Source of the DNA: Halomonas halodenitrificans DSM 735
GTDB taxonomy: Bacteria; Pseudomonadota; Gammaproteobacteria; Pseudomonadales; Halomonadaceae
Assembly (NCBI RefSeq): GCF_000620045.1
Contig: NZ_JHVH01000016.1
Location: 35,406 to 99,405, forward strand
Reading direction: 5' to 3'
Length of the DNA stretch: 64,000 bases
Positions 40,001-48,802 of this stretch are shown piece after piece (the stretch's first letter is position 1; the number at the start of each line of letters is the position of its first letter). The notes below the pieces were generated by a model. The model was not told the origin of the DNA and searched no databases. It was given only the letters and a program-made list of their open reading frames with translations. The translations under genes were made by a program, and so were the position numbers.

Positions 40001-40773
40001 GCCTCTTCTCCGAGTATCGCCGGGTCCTCGAGGAGTGGCCCCACGCCCTGCAGGAGCCGCTGGACGTCTCTCTCGACCTGCGAGAGATACTGGGCGTCGA
40101 CCTGGTGCTGGAGGACTGGCTGGGCGAGCTGCGCGTCAACGACGCCATGGAACGCTGCCGGGTGCTGCTGACCACCAGCAGCCTGGTCAGCAAGGGCAAG
40201 TATCACTGGAAGCACTGGCTCACCCCCTGGGTCGCCCATCTCGCCGGCCAGCTGGAAGGCCCCATGACCACGCGGCTGCTCTCCCGCGCCGGGGGCGGCA
40301 CCCTGGCCCCGCTTCCCGCCGAGGAGGCCCGCGCACGGCTTGCGGACATTGCCACGGCCTGGCAACGCGGCATGGCCACCCCCCTGCCACTGGCCCGGGA
40401 CACCGCCTTCACCTGGCTGGAGAAGGGCGGCACGCCCCAGGCCATGCAGCGCTGCCAGGCCGGCCAGACAAGCGACGAAGATAACAAGGCCTGGAACGCC
40501 CTCGACACCGCCTACTACGGCAGCGGCTTCAACAACGACCATGGCGAGCGCGGCCGCGACGCCTACCTGATGCGCCAGTGGCCAGCGCTGGAGCCCATGC
40601 TCCGCGCCGAGCCCTCTCCCGTGGGGTCAGACCCCTCGCTCATGGGGTCTGACCCCATGGGTTTTGCCGAGCTGGCCGAGGCGCTCTACGCCCCGCTGCT
40701 GCGCGCGGTCAGGAAACCGCAGGACAAACGCACCAAGGGAAGCAACGGGAAAGGCAAGGGAGGCAAGGCATGA
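37075..40773 (+). CDS. recC: Exodeoxyribonuclease V gamma subunit
   Basis: Chi-recognition and scaffold subunit of RecBCD, 1232 residues against 1122 in E. coli. FMVIHGNRLESLRGLAVEWM is the standard RecC opening, and ILVQSNGISQWLKLALAED and FRHVCLLGMNDADYPRVQRP are conserved. The ATG at 37075 follows gaagga; an upstream frame extension of 51 codons has no RecC similarity. The C-terminal region carries two copies of a palindromic TGGGGTC-type repeat translated as part of the protein. It overlaps recB as ATGA. Confidence 0.95.
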   Translation: MPVLEDSALQPGFMVIHGNRLESLRGLAVEWMRRHPLGPLEDETILVQSNGISQWLKLALAEDRQHGGAGIAAALDVTLPARFLWQAYRAVLSQREGEEQVPQVSPFDKPRLVWRLMRLLPALLDSPTFAPLARFLEGDDDLRKRHQLAERLADLFDQYQVYRADWLTAWATGHDVILTARGESRPLSEEQRWQAELWRALRDDIGPEGLASSRAAVHERFLEACRGLDPQPTPEKAPPAGLPRRVVVFGISSLPAQTLEALAAMARVSQVLLCVHNPCRHYWADIIEHKDLLRAERRRQRRRPGMPADLADTELHLHAQPLLAAWGKQGRDYLRLLDEFDEAQAYRKLFEGEALRIDLFDSPLDGGEGSRGKSTEPGLLRQLQDDILELRPLQETRDTWPAIDPARDGSLRFQVAHSALREVEILHDRLLAAFSEDPTLKPRDILVMVPDVDQYAAAVQAVFGRLGVDDPRHIPFTLSDQASRHRLPLLIALESLLRLPELRLSVSDLLDLLEVPALRARFAIPEGGLPTLRRWIEGAGIRWGLDARQRQSLDLPEGLTANTWAFGLRRLLLGYAVGSAAEGPWQGVEPYDDIGGLEASLAGPLMALVDTLETQWRILAEPCDVATWGERLRGLLEACFLADSDQDLMALTRLEQALEVWQESAEEAGLTEPLPLSVVREHWLAQIDETSLSQRFLAGAVNIATLMPMRAIPFRHVCLLGMNDADYPRVQRPLDIDLMAQDYRPGDRSRREDDRYLFLEALLSARDRLSISWVGRSIIDNTEQPPSVLLSQLRDHIARGWRLAGKEDDSEALLAALTTEHPLQPFSIDYFREGSSLATYAHEWREPHRPDADSANASPTGTTPLAPFHQEKPLTLSQLGHFLKAPVAAFFNTRLRVHLETEATESLDSEPFMLDGLGRWQLQQALIDASRAAVEAGEPHEPAMQATLERLEREGRLAMGGFAERMRDELVEPMDSLFSEYRRVLEEWPHALQEPLDVSLDLREILGVDLVLEDWLGELRVNDAMERCRVLLTTSSLVSKGKYHWKHWLTPWVAHLAGQLEGPMTTRLLSRAGGGTLAPLPAEEARARLADIATAWQRGMATPLPLARDTAFTWLEKGGTPQAMQRCQAGQTSDEDNKAWNALDTAYYGSGFNNDHGERGRDAYLMRQWPALEPMLRAEPSPVGSDPSLMGSDPMGFAELAEALYAPLLRAVRKPQDKRTKGSNGKGKGGKA
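40621..40660 (+). repeat. Two GGGGTC-type palindromes inside recC
   Basis: GTGGGGTCAGACCCC (40621-40635) and CATGGGGTCTGACCCCATGG (40641-40660) are both palindromic and share the GGGGTCNGACCCC core. They are translated as VGSDPSLMGSDPMG near the RecC C-terminus. They look like members of a dispersed palindromic repeat family that has invaded a coding region. Confidence 0.7.
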
Positions 40774-43700
40774 ACCCACAGGACCCGACACCCCCGACCC
40801 TGGACCCGATTCATCTGCCGCTCACCGGCAGCCGGTTGATCGAGGCCAGCGCCGGCACCGGCAAGACCTTCACCATCGCTCTGCTCTACGTGCGCCTGGT
40901 GCTGGGCCCTCGGGACGAGGCCGACGACGAGAGCTTTCCCCTCGCCCTCACCCCGCCGGAGATCCTGGTGGTAACCTTCACCAACGCCGCCACCCGGGAG
41001 CTGCGCGACCGCATCCGCGCCCGGCTGGTGGAAGCCGCCGAGGCGTTTCAAGCGGCACAGCCGGGGACAGTCTCCCATTTCAATGCCGCCTCCGGATCAG
41101 CTCCGTTCATGAAAGCTCCATCAAAAGACGAGGTCGGCGACCCTCTTCTGGCACTGCGCGACAGCTACCCCCGCGAGCGCTGGCCCGCCTGCGCCCGACG
41201 CCTGCAGCTGGCCGCCGAGTGGATGGACGAGGCCGCCGTCTCCACCATCCACTCCTGGTGCCACCGCATGCTGCGCGAGCACGCCTTCGAGAGCGGCAGC
41301 CTGTTCTCCCTGGAGATGAACCTCGACCAGTCGGAGCTCGAACTCGAAGTCGCCCGAGACTACTGGCGCAGCTTCTACTACGCCCTGGACGCTGAAGCCC
41401 TGTCGGTGATCACCCGCTATTGGGAGACCCCCGACGCCCTGGCCGCCGACGTGCGCCGCCTGCAGGGCGACGCCGACCTGCTGCCCGACGCCCCGGCCCC
41501 CGCCGGGGCACTGGCCGACATGCAGGCAGAGCGCAAGCGCGTGCTGGAAGACCTCAAGGCGCCCTGGCCCGCCTGGCTCGATGAGCTCGGCGACGCCCTG
41601 GAGGCCGCCGCGGCCGGCAAGGCCTTCGATCAGCGCAAGCTCAACAGCAAGAGTCGCGCCAGCTGGCTGGGTGCCCTGCGCGACTGGGCCAATGACCCCG
41701 AGCTCGACGTCCCCCGGCTGACCGATACCGCCTGGCAGCGCCTGACCCCGGCGGGCATCGCCGAGATCTGGAAGACGGGCGAGCCCCTGGACCACCCCGC
41801 CCTGCATGCCATCGCCGAGCTGCCGGACCGGCTCAAGGCCCTGCCCGATGCCCACGCCGACCTGCTGGCCCACGCCGTGCGCTGGATGAGCCGGCGCCGC
41901 CAGCGTGTACAGCAGCGCCGCGCCGAACTCGGCCCCGACGACCTGCTCGAGCGCCTCGACGCCGCCTTCGCCGGCCCCTCCGGCGAGGCCCTGGCCGCTC
42001 ATGTCCGTCGCCAGTTCCCGGTGGCGCTGGTGGACGAGTTCCAGGACACCGACCCGGTGCAGTACCGATTGTTCGATCATGTCTACCGGCTCGCGGCGCC
42101 GCCGGACCCCGATGCCCCCAGCGGCATCCTGCTGATCGGCGACCCCAAGCAGGCGATCTATGCCTTCCGCGGCGCCGATATCCACACCTACCTGCAGGCA
42201 CGCCGCGATACCGCCGGGCGCCATGTCACCCTGGGCACCAACTTTCGCTCGGCCAGGACCATGGTGGCGGCGGTCAACCGCGTGTTTCGCTTCGCCGAAT
42301 CTCACCCGGCCGGGCGTGGCGCCTTCCTGTTCCGCCACGAAAAAACGCCGCAGGAGCCCTCGGTGGCCGATAACCCGGTGCCGTTCCTGCCGGTCGCCGC
42401 CCAGGGCAGAAAGGACTCCCTGGTGCGCGACGGGGCACCCGTGCCCGCCATGACGCTGTGGCACCTGGCGAACGACGCCACCCCCGAGAAGGGCATGAGC
42501 AAGGGCGCCTACTTCGAGGAAATGGCGACCCGCTGCGCCACCGAGATGGCCCGGCTGCTGCGCGAGGGCCAGGCCGGACACACCGGCTTTGCAACGCCCG
42601 GCGAGCCCTTCAGGGCGCTGGCGCCCTCCGACCTGGCCGTGCTGGTCAACAACGCGAGCGAGGCCAGGGCGATCCGCAACGCCCTGCTCGAGCGCGGCAT
42701 CAAGAGCGTCTACCTCTCCGACAAGGAGGGCGTGTTCGAGACATCCGCGGCCCTGGAGCTGGAGACCTGGCTGGCCGCCTGCGCCGAGCCCGACAGCGAG
42801 CGTCGCCTGCATGCGGCCCTGGCTCAGCCGAGCCTGGGGCTGTCTCTGGCCGAGCTCGACGCCCTGCAGCATGACGAGCTGGCCTGGGAGGAACGCGTGT
42901 TGCAGTTTCGGGCCTACCACCGCCAGTGGCAGCGCCAGGGCGTGCTGCCCATGCTGCACCGGCTGCTGGCCGACTTCGCCATCCCCACCCGGCTGCTCAA
43001 GAGCGCCAGCGGTGAACGCCACCTCACCGACCTTTTACATTTAGGCGAACTGCTCCAGCAGGCCAGCGCTGAACTTGACGGCGAACATGCCCTGCTGCGC
43101 CACCTCGGCGAGGCCTGCGCCCAGCCACCGGCCCAGGCCGACACCCATCGTCTGCGCCTGGAGAGCGACGCCGACCTGGTGCAGGTCGTCACCATTCACA
43201 AGTCCAAGGGGCTGGAATATCCGCTGGTCTTCCTGCCCTTTATCTGCGCCTTCCGGGCGAAGCAGGCCAGCGACCTGCCGCTGACCTGGCACGACGAAGC
43301 GGGCCACCGAAAGCTCTCCCTGGAACCCGACGAGCATGTGCTGGCCCGTGCCGACGACGAACGCCTGGGCGAGGACCTGCGCAAGCTCTACGTGGCCCTG
43401 ACCCGCGCCCGTCACGCCACCTGGTTGGGCCTCGCCCCGCTCCAGGCCCTGGAGCGCAGCGCCATCGGCCAGGTACTGACCGCCGGTGCACCGCTCTCGT
43501 CACCCTCGACGGAGGGCCTGCTCGAGGCCCTGTTTCCCCTCGCCCACGAGGCCGCGGAGACGGAGCTGCGGGTAATGCCGGCACCGGAGCCCAGCGACCT
43601 CATGGTGCCCGGCGAGGCGAACGACGCGATTCTGCGCGAGGCGCTGACGCCGGTTCGACGCGCCCGGGAGCACTGGTGGATCGCCAGCTATTCGGCGCTG

Positions 43701-44762
43701 CAGATAAGCGGCGGACGCATCGGCGGTGGGGAGGAAGAACCTGCTCTTCTGGAAGAACCTGCTCTTCTGGAAGAACCTGAAAAGGCGCTGTTGATAGAGC
43801 CCGAAACCGCTCTGGAGGCCACCGCCCGAGAGTTGCGCGACGAGCCCAGCGACAGGGTGGCGCCAGACATGGAACGCCATCGAGCGCAGGCCGGACAAGG
43901 CGATATCTTGCGAGAAGGCGGAGTTCACAAGCCGTTAAATGAGCATTTCGAGCAAGATATCAACGCCGTATGGCCGAGCGCAGATCGTTCCATTCACCGC
44001 TTCCCCCGGGGTCCGGCGGCGGGGACCTTCCTGCACGGCCTTCTGGAATGGGCCGGCCAGGAAGGCTTTGCCCGGCTGGCCGTCGCTCCCGAGCGGCTGG
44101 ATGACACCCTGGCGCGACGCGCCAATCTGCGCGGCTGGCGCGAGCGTATTCCGGCGCTGCAGGCCTGGCTCCACGGGCTGCTGGCAAGCGAGCTGCCGGT
44201 GCCCGACGCCCCCGAGGGACCGGTAGCGCCGCTGCGCCTCGACCGGCTGGAGGGCGCTCGCTATCAGGTGGAGCTGGAGTTCTGGTTCGCCGCTCACCGG
44301 GTCGATACCGGCCGCCTGGACGCCCTGATCAGCGCCCATACGCTGGGGGGCGCGGCACGCCCGGCGCTGGAACGCGACCGCCTCAACGGCATGCTCAAGG
44401 GCTTTATCGACCTGGTGGTGGAACACGAGGGACGCTTCTATGTGCTGGACTGGAAGTCCAACTACCTGGGCCGCGACGACGCGGCCTATTCCGAGGCCGC
44501 CATGGCCGAGGCGGTGCGCGAGAAGCGCTATGACCTGCAGTACTGCCTCTACCTGCTGGCCCTGCATCGCCTGCTCGAGGCACGCCTGCCGAACTACGAT
44601 ATCGACCGCCACCTGGGCGGGGCGCTCTACGTGTTCCTGCGCGGCCAGCATGCCCCCTCTCGCGGCGTCCATCGCGAACGCCCGCCCCGCCAGTTGATCG
44701 AGGAACTCGACGCCCTGTTCCGCAACGCCGACGCCACCGCCCCGGAGGCCAGCCATGAGTGA
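40770..44762 (+). CDS. recB: Exodeoxyribonuclease V beta subunit
   Basis: Helicase-nuclease subunit of RecBCD, 1330 residues, longer than E. coli RecB (1180). Walker A is EASAGTGKTFT near residue 30; Walker B with the DExxQ motif is VALVDEFQDTDPVQYRLFD; the C-terminal nuclease motif is FYVLDWKSNYLG near residue 1225. The extra length includes a low-complexity acidic linker (about residues 988-1060) with an 18-base tandem repeat between the helicase and nuclease parts. It overlaps recC by four bases and recD by eight, so the three subunits are made in a coupled fashion. Confidence 0.96.
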   Translation: MNPQDPTPPTLDPIHLPLTGSRLIEASAGTGKTFTIALLYVRLVLGPRDEADDESFPLALTPPEILVVTFTNAATRELRDRIRARLVEAAEAFQAAQPGTVSHFNAASGSAPFMKAPSKDEVGDPLLALRDSYPRERWPACARRLQLAAEWMDEAAVSTIHSWCHRMLREHAFESGSLFSLEMNLDQSELELEVARDYWRSFYYALDAEALSVITRYWETPDALAADVRRLQGDADLLPDAPAPAGALADMQAERKRVLEDLKAPWPAWLDELGDALEAAAAGKAFDQRKLNSKSRASWLGALRDWANDPELDVPRLTDTAWQRLTPAGIAEIWKTGEPLDHPALHAIAELPDRLKALPDAHADLLAHAVRWMSRRRQRVQQRRAELGPDDLLERLDAAFAGPSGEALAAHVRRQFPVALVDEFQDTDPVQYRLFDHVYRLAAPPDPDAPSGILLIGDPKQAIYAFRGADIHTYLQARRDTAGRHVTLGTNFRSARTMVAAVNRVFRFAESHPAGRGAFLFRHEKTPQEPSVADNPVPFLPVAAQGRKDSLVRDGAPVPAMTLWHLANDATPEKGMSKGAYFEEMATRCATEMARLLREGQAGHTGFATPGEPFRALAPSDLAVLVNNASEARAIRNALLERGIKSVYLSDKEGVFETSAALELETWLAACAEPDSERRLHAALAQPSLGLSLAELDALQHDELAWEERVLQFRAYHRQWQRQGVLPMLHRLLADFAIPTRLLKSASGERHLTDLLHLGELLQQASAELDGEHALLRHLGEACAQPPAQADTHRLRLESDADLVQVVTIHKSKGLEYPLVFLPFICAFRAKQASDLPLTWHDEAGHRKLSLEPDEHVLARADDERLGEDLRKLYVALTRARHATWLGLAPLQALERSAIGQVLTAGAPLSSPSTEGLLEALFPLAHEAAETELRVMPAPEPSDLMVPGEANDAILREALTPVRRAREHWWIASYSALQISGGRIGGGEEEPALLEEPALLEEPEKALLIEPETALEATARELRDEPSDRVAPDMERHRAQAGQGDILREGGVHKPLNEHFEQDINAVWPSADRSIHRFPRGPAAGTFLHGLLEWAGQEGFARLAVAPERLDDTLARRANLRGWRERIPALQAWLHGLLASELPVPDAPEGPVAPLRLDRLEGARYQVELEFWFAAHRVDTGRLDALISAHTLGGAARPALERDRLNGMLKGFIDLVVEHEGRFYVLDWKSNYLGRDDAAYSEAAMAEAVREKRYDLQYCLYLLALHRLLEARLPNYDIDRHLGGALYVFLRGQHAPSRGVHRERPPRQLIEELDALFRNADATAPEASHE
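43734..43780 (+). repeat. 18-bp tandem repeat in recB
   Basis: GAAGAACCTGCTCTTCTG occurs twice in a row, followed by an 11-base partial third copy (gaagaacctga). It encodes repeated EEPALL units in the linker before the nuclease domain. The copy number may vary between strains. Confidence 0.8.
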
Positions 44763-47064
44763 CCCTTCACCTACCGCCCGGGCCGCCACCACCGGGGCCC
44801 TGCACGACACCGACGCCCTGTTCGCCCTGCTCGACCGCTGGGTGGACCGCGGCTGGCTGCGCGCCCTGGACCGGGCCTTCGCCGCCTTCCTGGCCCGCGA
44901 GGTGGCCGATGCCCCGGCGCCACTGCTGCTGGCCGCGGCACTCGCCAGCCACCAGCTCGGTCGTGGTCACGTGTGTCTGGACCTGACACAGACCCTGGCC
45001 GAACCGGACCTGGCTCTCTCGCTGCCACCGGAGGGCGACAGCCTGGAGGATCCACCGCCGCGTCCCAGCCAGCTGCTCGCCGAACTTGGCCTCGCCGACT
45101 GGCTGACGTCGCTCATCCATCCGGTGCTCATCGGCGACGGTCCCGGCAGCACACCGCTGGTGCTCGAGGGCGCCCGGCTCTACCTGCGCCGCTACTGGCA
45201 TCATGAACGCTCGATCCAGCAGCATATCGCCACCCGGCTGGAAGGCCTGGATGGCAGGCCGGCAACCGATGTCGCGATCGGCGTCGATAGACCGCGGGGG
45301 CGGCCCTCCCCGCCCTCCGCTACTGGTCCCCTCTCCCGGGCTCTCGCCGCCCTCTTCCCGGCGTCCGAGGCCCTGGACTGGCAGAAGGCCGCCTGCGCCC
45401 TGGCCTCCCGCTCGCCCTTCGCGGTGATCACCGGCGGGCCCGGCACCGGCAAGACCACCACCGTGGTCAAGCTGCTTGCCCTGCTGCAGGCCCTGACACT
45501 CGGCGCGGGATGCCGCCCGCTGCGTATTCGCCTGGCCGCCCCCACCGGCAAGGCCGCCGCGCGCCTCAATGAATCCATCGCCGGGCAGGTCTCGGGGCTG
45601 GACATGACGGCACTGGCTCCCCTGCTGGTGTCCCCTGAGGCGCCAGGGAAAACGACTGGATCGCGGGAGCCCGATGTATCGGCAACAGATCAGCCCTCCC
45701 AGGACAACGGCGAGCGACTTCGCCAGGCGATTCCTACCGAGGTCACCACCCTCCACCGCCTGCTGGGCTCACGCCCCGATACCCGCCACTTCCGCCACAA
45801 TGCCCGCCACCCGCTGCCCCTGGACGTGCTGGTGGTGGATGAGGCCTCCATGGTCGATGTGGAGATGATGGCCGCCCTGCTCGACGCCCTGCCGCCCCTC
45901 GGGCGCCTGGTGCTGCTGGGTGACAAGGACCAGCTGGCATCGGTCGAGGCCGGCTCGGTGCTGGGCGATCTTTGCGCCCGGGCGGAGGGCGGACACTACA
46001 CGCCCGACACCGCCGACTGGCTCGCCGAGGCCATCGGCCAGGCGCTGCCTCCGGAGATGCACGATGCCGAGGGCACGCCACTGGACCAGGCCATCGCCAT
46101 GCTGCGGGTCAGCCACCGTTTCGATGCCGAGAGTGGCATCGGCCAGCTCGCCGCCGCCGTCAATCAGCAGGGGCGGGCACCAGGCCGCGAGGCACCGAGC
46201 AGACAACAGCGTGCCGCGATCCGTGGCGTGCTCGACCACGGCTACGCCGACCTCTCACACCTGAAGCTCGACACCGACAACGACCGCCGACTGGAGCGCC
46301 TGGTGGTCTCGGGCCACGCCAGGGGCTTTCCCGGTGCCGGCGTGAATCGCCGGCTGCGCGACCAGCCACTAATGCCGCCGGTGGGCTATCGTCACTATCT
46401 GGAGACGATGCAAGATGCCTCGCCGCCGCCGGATGCCAGCGGCGAGGTCGAGCGCGGGGCCCTGGACGACTGGGCCCGTTCGGTGCTTACCGCCCACGGC
46501 CGATTCCAGCTGCTCTGCGCCCTGCGCCGCGGCCCCTGGGGCGTGGAAGGGCTCAACGAGCGCATCCGCGCCGCGCTGGAGAAGGAGGGATTGATCGACA
46601 GCGGCGACGGCCGGCGCCTCTGGTATCCCGGCCGACCGGTGCTGGTGACCCGGAATGATTACGGCCTGGGACTGATGAACGGCGATATCGGCATCACCCT
46701 CGCGCTGCCCCGGCCGACGGCCTCGCCACGGGGGCCCCACCATGGCGCCTCGTCACTGCGCGTGGCCTTCCCCGCCGGCGACGGCAGCGGCCAAATCAAG
46801 TGGGTGCTGCCCAGCCGCCTGCAGGCGGTGGAAACGGTCTTCGCCATGACGGTGCACAAGTCCCAGGGCTCTGAGTTTACCCACGCCGCCCTGCTGCTAC
46901 CCGACGCCCCCAACCCGATCCTCACGCGGGAGCTGGTCTACACCGGCATCACCCGCGCCCGCCACTGGCTCAGCCTGGTGGAAGCCGGCCGCGGCCAGCT
47001 GCTGGATGCGGTGGAGAGACGCGTGATGCGAACCAGTGGGTTGGGAGTATCCGGGAAGATATGA
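44755..47064 (+). CDS. recD: Exodeoxyribonuclease V alpha subunit
   Basis: The 5'-to-3' SF1 helicase subunit of RecBCD, 769 residues (608 in E. coli), the extra length being in loops. Walker A is TGGPGTGKTTTVVKLLALL near residue 227; Walker B is LVVDEASMVDVEMM near 360; the C-terminal motif is TVHKSQGSEFTHAALLLPD near 698, followed by RELVYTGITRARHWLSLVEA. It overlaps recB by eight bases (ATGAGTGA). It converges on a LysR gene. A frameshifted piece resembling its extreme C-terminus is found near 62.1 kb. Confidence 0.95.
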   Translation: MSDPSPTARAATTGALHDTDALFALLDRWVDRGWLRALDRAFAAFLAREVADAPAPLLLAAALASHQLGRGHVCLDLTQTLAEPDLALSLPPEGDSLEDPPPRPSQLLAELGLADWLTSLIHPVLIGDGPGSTPLVLEGARLYLRRYWHHERSIQQHIATRLEGLDGRPATDVAIGVDRPRGRPSPPSATGPLSRALAALFPASEALDWQKAACALASRSPFAVITGGPGTGKTTTVVKLLALLQALTLGAGCRPLRIRLAAPTGKAAARLNESIAGQVSGLDMTALAPLLVSPEAPGKTTGSREPDVSATDQPSQDNGERLRQAIPTEVTTLHRLLGSRPDTRHFRHNARHPLPLDVLVVDEASMVDVEMMAALLDALPPLGRLVLLGDKDQLASVEAGSVLGDLCARAEGGHYTPDTADWLAEAIGQALPPEMHDAEGTPLDQAIAMLRVSHRFDAESGIGQLAAAVNQQGRAPGREAPSRQQRAAIRGVLDHGYADLSHLKLDTDNDRRLERLVVSGHARGFPGAGVNRRLRDQPLMPPVGYRHYLETMQDASPPPDASGEVERGALDDWARSVLTAHGRFQLLCALRRGPWGVEGLNERIRAALEKEGLIDSGDGRRLWYPGRPVLVTRNDYGLGLMNGDIGITLALPRPTASPRGPHHGASSLRVAFPAGDGSGQIKWVLPSRLQAVETVFAMTVHKSQGSEFTHAALLLPDAPNPILTRELVYTGITRARHWLSLVEAGRGQLLDAVERRVMRTSGLGVSGKI

Positions 47065-47154
47065 AAAGGCCGGATACAAGCATCAAAAACGCCCGACGAA
47101 TGATAAGCGGCATATGAGGACCCCGGTTTTGTGGTGAGAGAACCAAAGAAAGGG

Positions 47155-48081
47155 TCATGTTGTCCTGCAGCTTGATATGGCGTTTCGCCACCGCCATCCG
47201 GCCGCTTGCAAGGCCGCAGCCAGCGCCTGTGTCGCTGGACCTGAGGCATTGCGGTCGGCATGCACCAGAAACAGCGTTTCCTGCCGCTGTCCGCCTTCCA
47301 TCAGCGGGAGCCGCTTCAGGGTGCCTGCCTCCAGCTCCCCGCGAATATGCTCGTAAGGTAGCCAGGCAAACCCCAGCCCATCCGTGGCGAACTGAATCGA
47401 GGTGCTGAGCTGGGAAACGGTCCAGCGCTGTTCGGCGTCAAGCCAGCCCGCATCCTGGCGTCGCTTGAGCCCCGAGTCCCGAACCACAAACTGGCGATGC
47501 GCGCGCAGGTCATGGTGGGTCAGCTCGCGCTCAAGTTGATGCAACGGATGCTCGGGGTGCGCCACCGCGAGAAAGGTCACGTCCAGCAGCGGCTGGCCCA
47601 GAAAGCCGGGAGGCGGGCGGTGAGTTATTACCAAATCGGCCTCTCCATTGAGCAGGGCTTCCTGGGTGCCGGACAGCACCGACTCGATGAGCTGCACCCT
47701 TGACGCCCGGCTCTCGGGCACAAAGGCCGCCAATGCCTGACTCAGCAGGGCGGTGGGGAAGATGGCTTCTACCGCCAGCCGAACTTCTGTTTCCCATCCT
47801 TCGGCCAGGTTGCTAGCCAGGTACTCAAGGCTCAAGGCGTCATCGATCAAGACGCGCGCCTGTCGCAGCAGCGTTTCGCCCGCCGGCGACAGCGTTGCCT
47901 TGCGCCCCTGCATCGTCAGTACCTCCACCGGCAGCTGCTCCTGCATGCCTTTCAGCGCATAGCTTATCGATGACTGGCTGCGGTTGAGCGCCTCGGCGGC
48001 TCGGGCGTAGCTGCCTTCATCCACCACCGCTTGCAATATGGCCCACTGCTCCAGACTGATACGGGGAATTCTCTGTGTCAT
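47155..48081 (-). CDS. LysR-family regulator of the quinone-stress cluster
   Basis: A 308-residue LysR-type regulator with helix-turn-helix at about residues 8-66 (LEQWAILQAVVDEGSYARAA; SQSSISYALKGMQEQLPVEV) and an effector domain from TEVRLAVEAIFPTALLSQAL. The ATG at 48081 has gagaaga upstream; a TTG six codons earlier is less likely. It diverges from the DoxX-WrbA-GST-pirin genes, with a palindromic site between them, so it probably controls that cluster. Confidence 0.87.
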   Translation of the reverse strand: MTQRIPRISLEQWAILQAVVDEGSYARAAEALNRSQSSISYALKGMQEQLPVEVLTMQGRKATLSPAGETLLRQARVLIDDALSLEYLASNLAEGWETEVRLAVEAIFPTALLSQALAAFVPESRASRVQLIESVLSGTQEALLNGEADLVITHRPPPGFLGQPLLDVTFLAVAHPEHPLHQLERELTHHDLRAHRQFVVRDSGLKRRQDAGWLDAEQRWTVSQLSTSIQFATDGLGFAWLPYEHIRGELEAGTLKRLPLMEGGQRQETLFLVHADRNASGPATQALAAALQAAGWRWRNAISSCRTT

Positions 48082-48182
48082 TTCGTCTTCTCGTAGCAAT
48101 ACGCCTGGCCGGAAACTGCCCCGCGAATGGCCGAGCGATATGAGTTTGATCGAATTATCCGTTCTTTACGCTTTAAATAATG

Positions 48183-48206
48183 CCACTTTTTAGCACGTTA
48201 AAGTGG
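48183..48206. promoter_or_regulatory. Palindromic site between LysR and doxX genes
   Basis: CCACTTT at 48183-48189 and AAAGTGG at 48200-48206 form a 7-bp inverted repeat around ttagcacgtt. It lies 48 bases before the DoxX start in an AT-rich divergent promoter region, as expected for a LysR operator. The binding assignment is inference. Confidence 0.4.
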
Positions 48207-48253
48207 CTAAGCTATCGTCATTACATCAACACATCTATCGCTAGGACTTTCGC

Positions 48254-48700
48254 ATGAACACATCATTGGTCCACAAGGTTCTTTCCAGCAACGCCGGTAT
48301 TGCTCCTTTGGCGCTGCGCATTCCGGCCGGTGTTATCTTCATGGCTCACGGCGCACAGAAGCTGTTTGGCTGGTTTGGCGGCGGCGGCCTTACCGGTACC
48401 GCCCAGTGGCTGTCTGCCATGGGTATCGAGCCGGGCTTTCTGATGGCGCTGCTGGCGGGTGGCACCGAATTCTTCGGCGGCCTTGCCTTGATCCTCGGCC
48501 TGCTGATCCGTCCGGCCGCGGTGGGACTGGCTGTCACCATGCTGATGGCGATTTTCAGCGTGCATATCGCCAACGGCTTGTTCATTAGCAACAACGGCTA
48601 TGAGTTCGCTCTATCCCTGCTGGCCATATCCATCGCGTTAGCCATCAGCGGTGCGGGTAGCGTCTCGCTTGACCCGTATCTGGCTCGCAAGGCGCGTTAA
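48254..48700 (+). CDS. DoxX-family membrane protein
   Basis: A 148-residue inner-membrane protein with four hydrophobic segments and the DoxX signature RIPAGVIFMAHGAQKLFGWF followed by GGGGLTGTAQWLSAMGI. DoxX-like proteins are linked to thiol or quinone redox balance and in some bacteria work with oxidative-stress enzymes. It is the first gene of a cluster of quinone and electrophile enzymes divergent from a LysR regulator. Confidence 0.88.
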   Translation: MNTSLVHKVLSSNAGIAPLALRIPAGVIFMAHGAQKLFGWFGGGGLTGTAQWLSAMGIEPGFLMALLAGGTEFFGGLALILGLLIRPAAVGLAVTMLMAIFSVHIANGLFISNNGYEFALSLLAISIALAISGAGSVSLDPYLARKAR

Positions 48701-48802
48701 GCCTCACCAACCATCAGGAGGTCTCTTATGGCTGGGCTGACCGAGGCAATCAAGCAGTGGTTCTGTAAACCCAAGAACGGGAATATTCCCCAGGAGGCAA
48801 CA

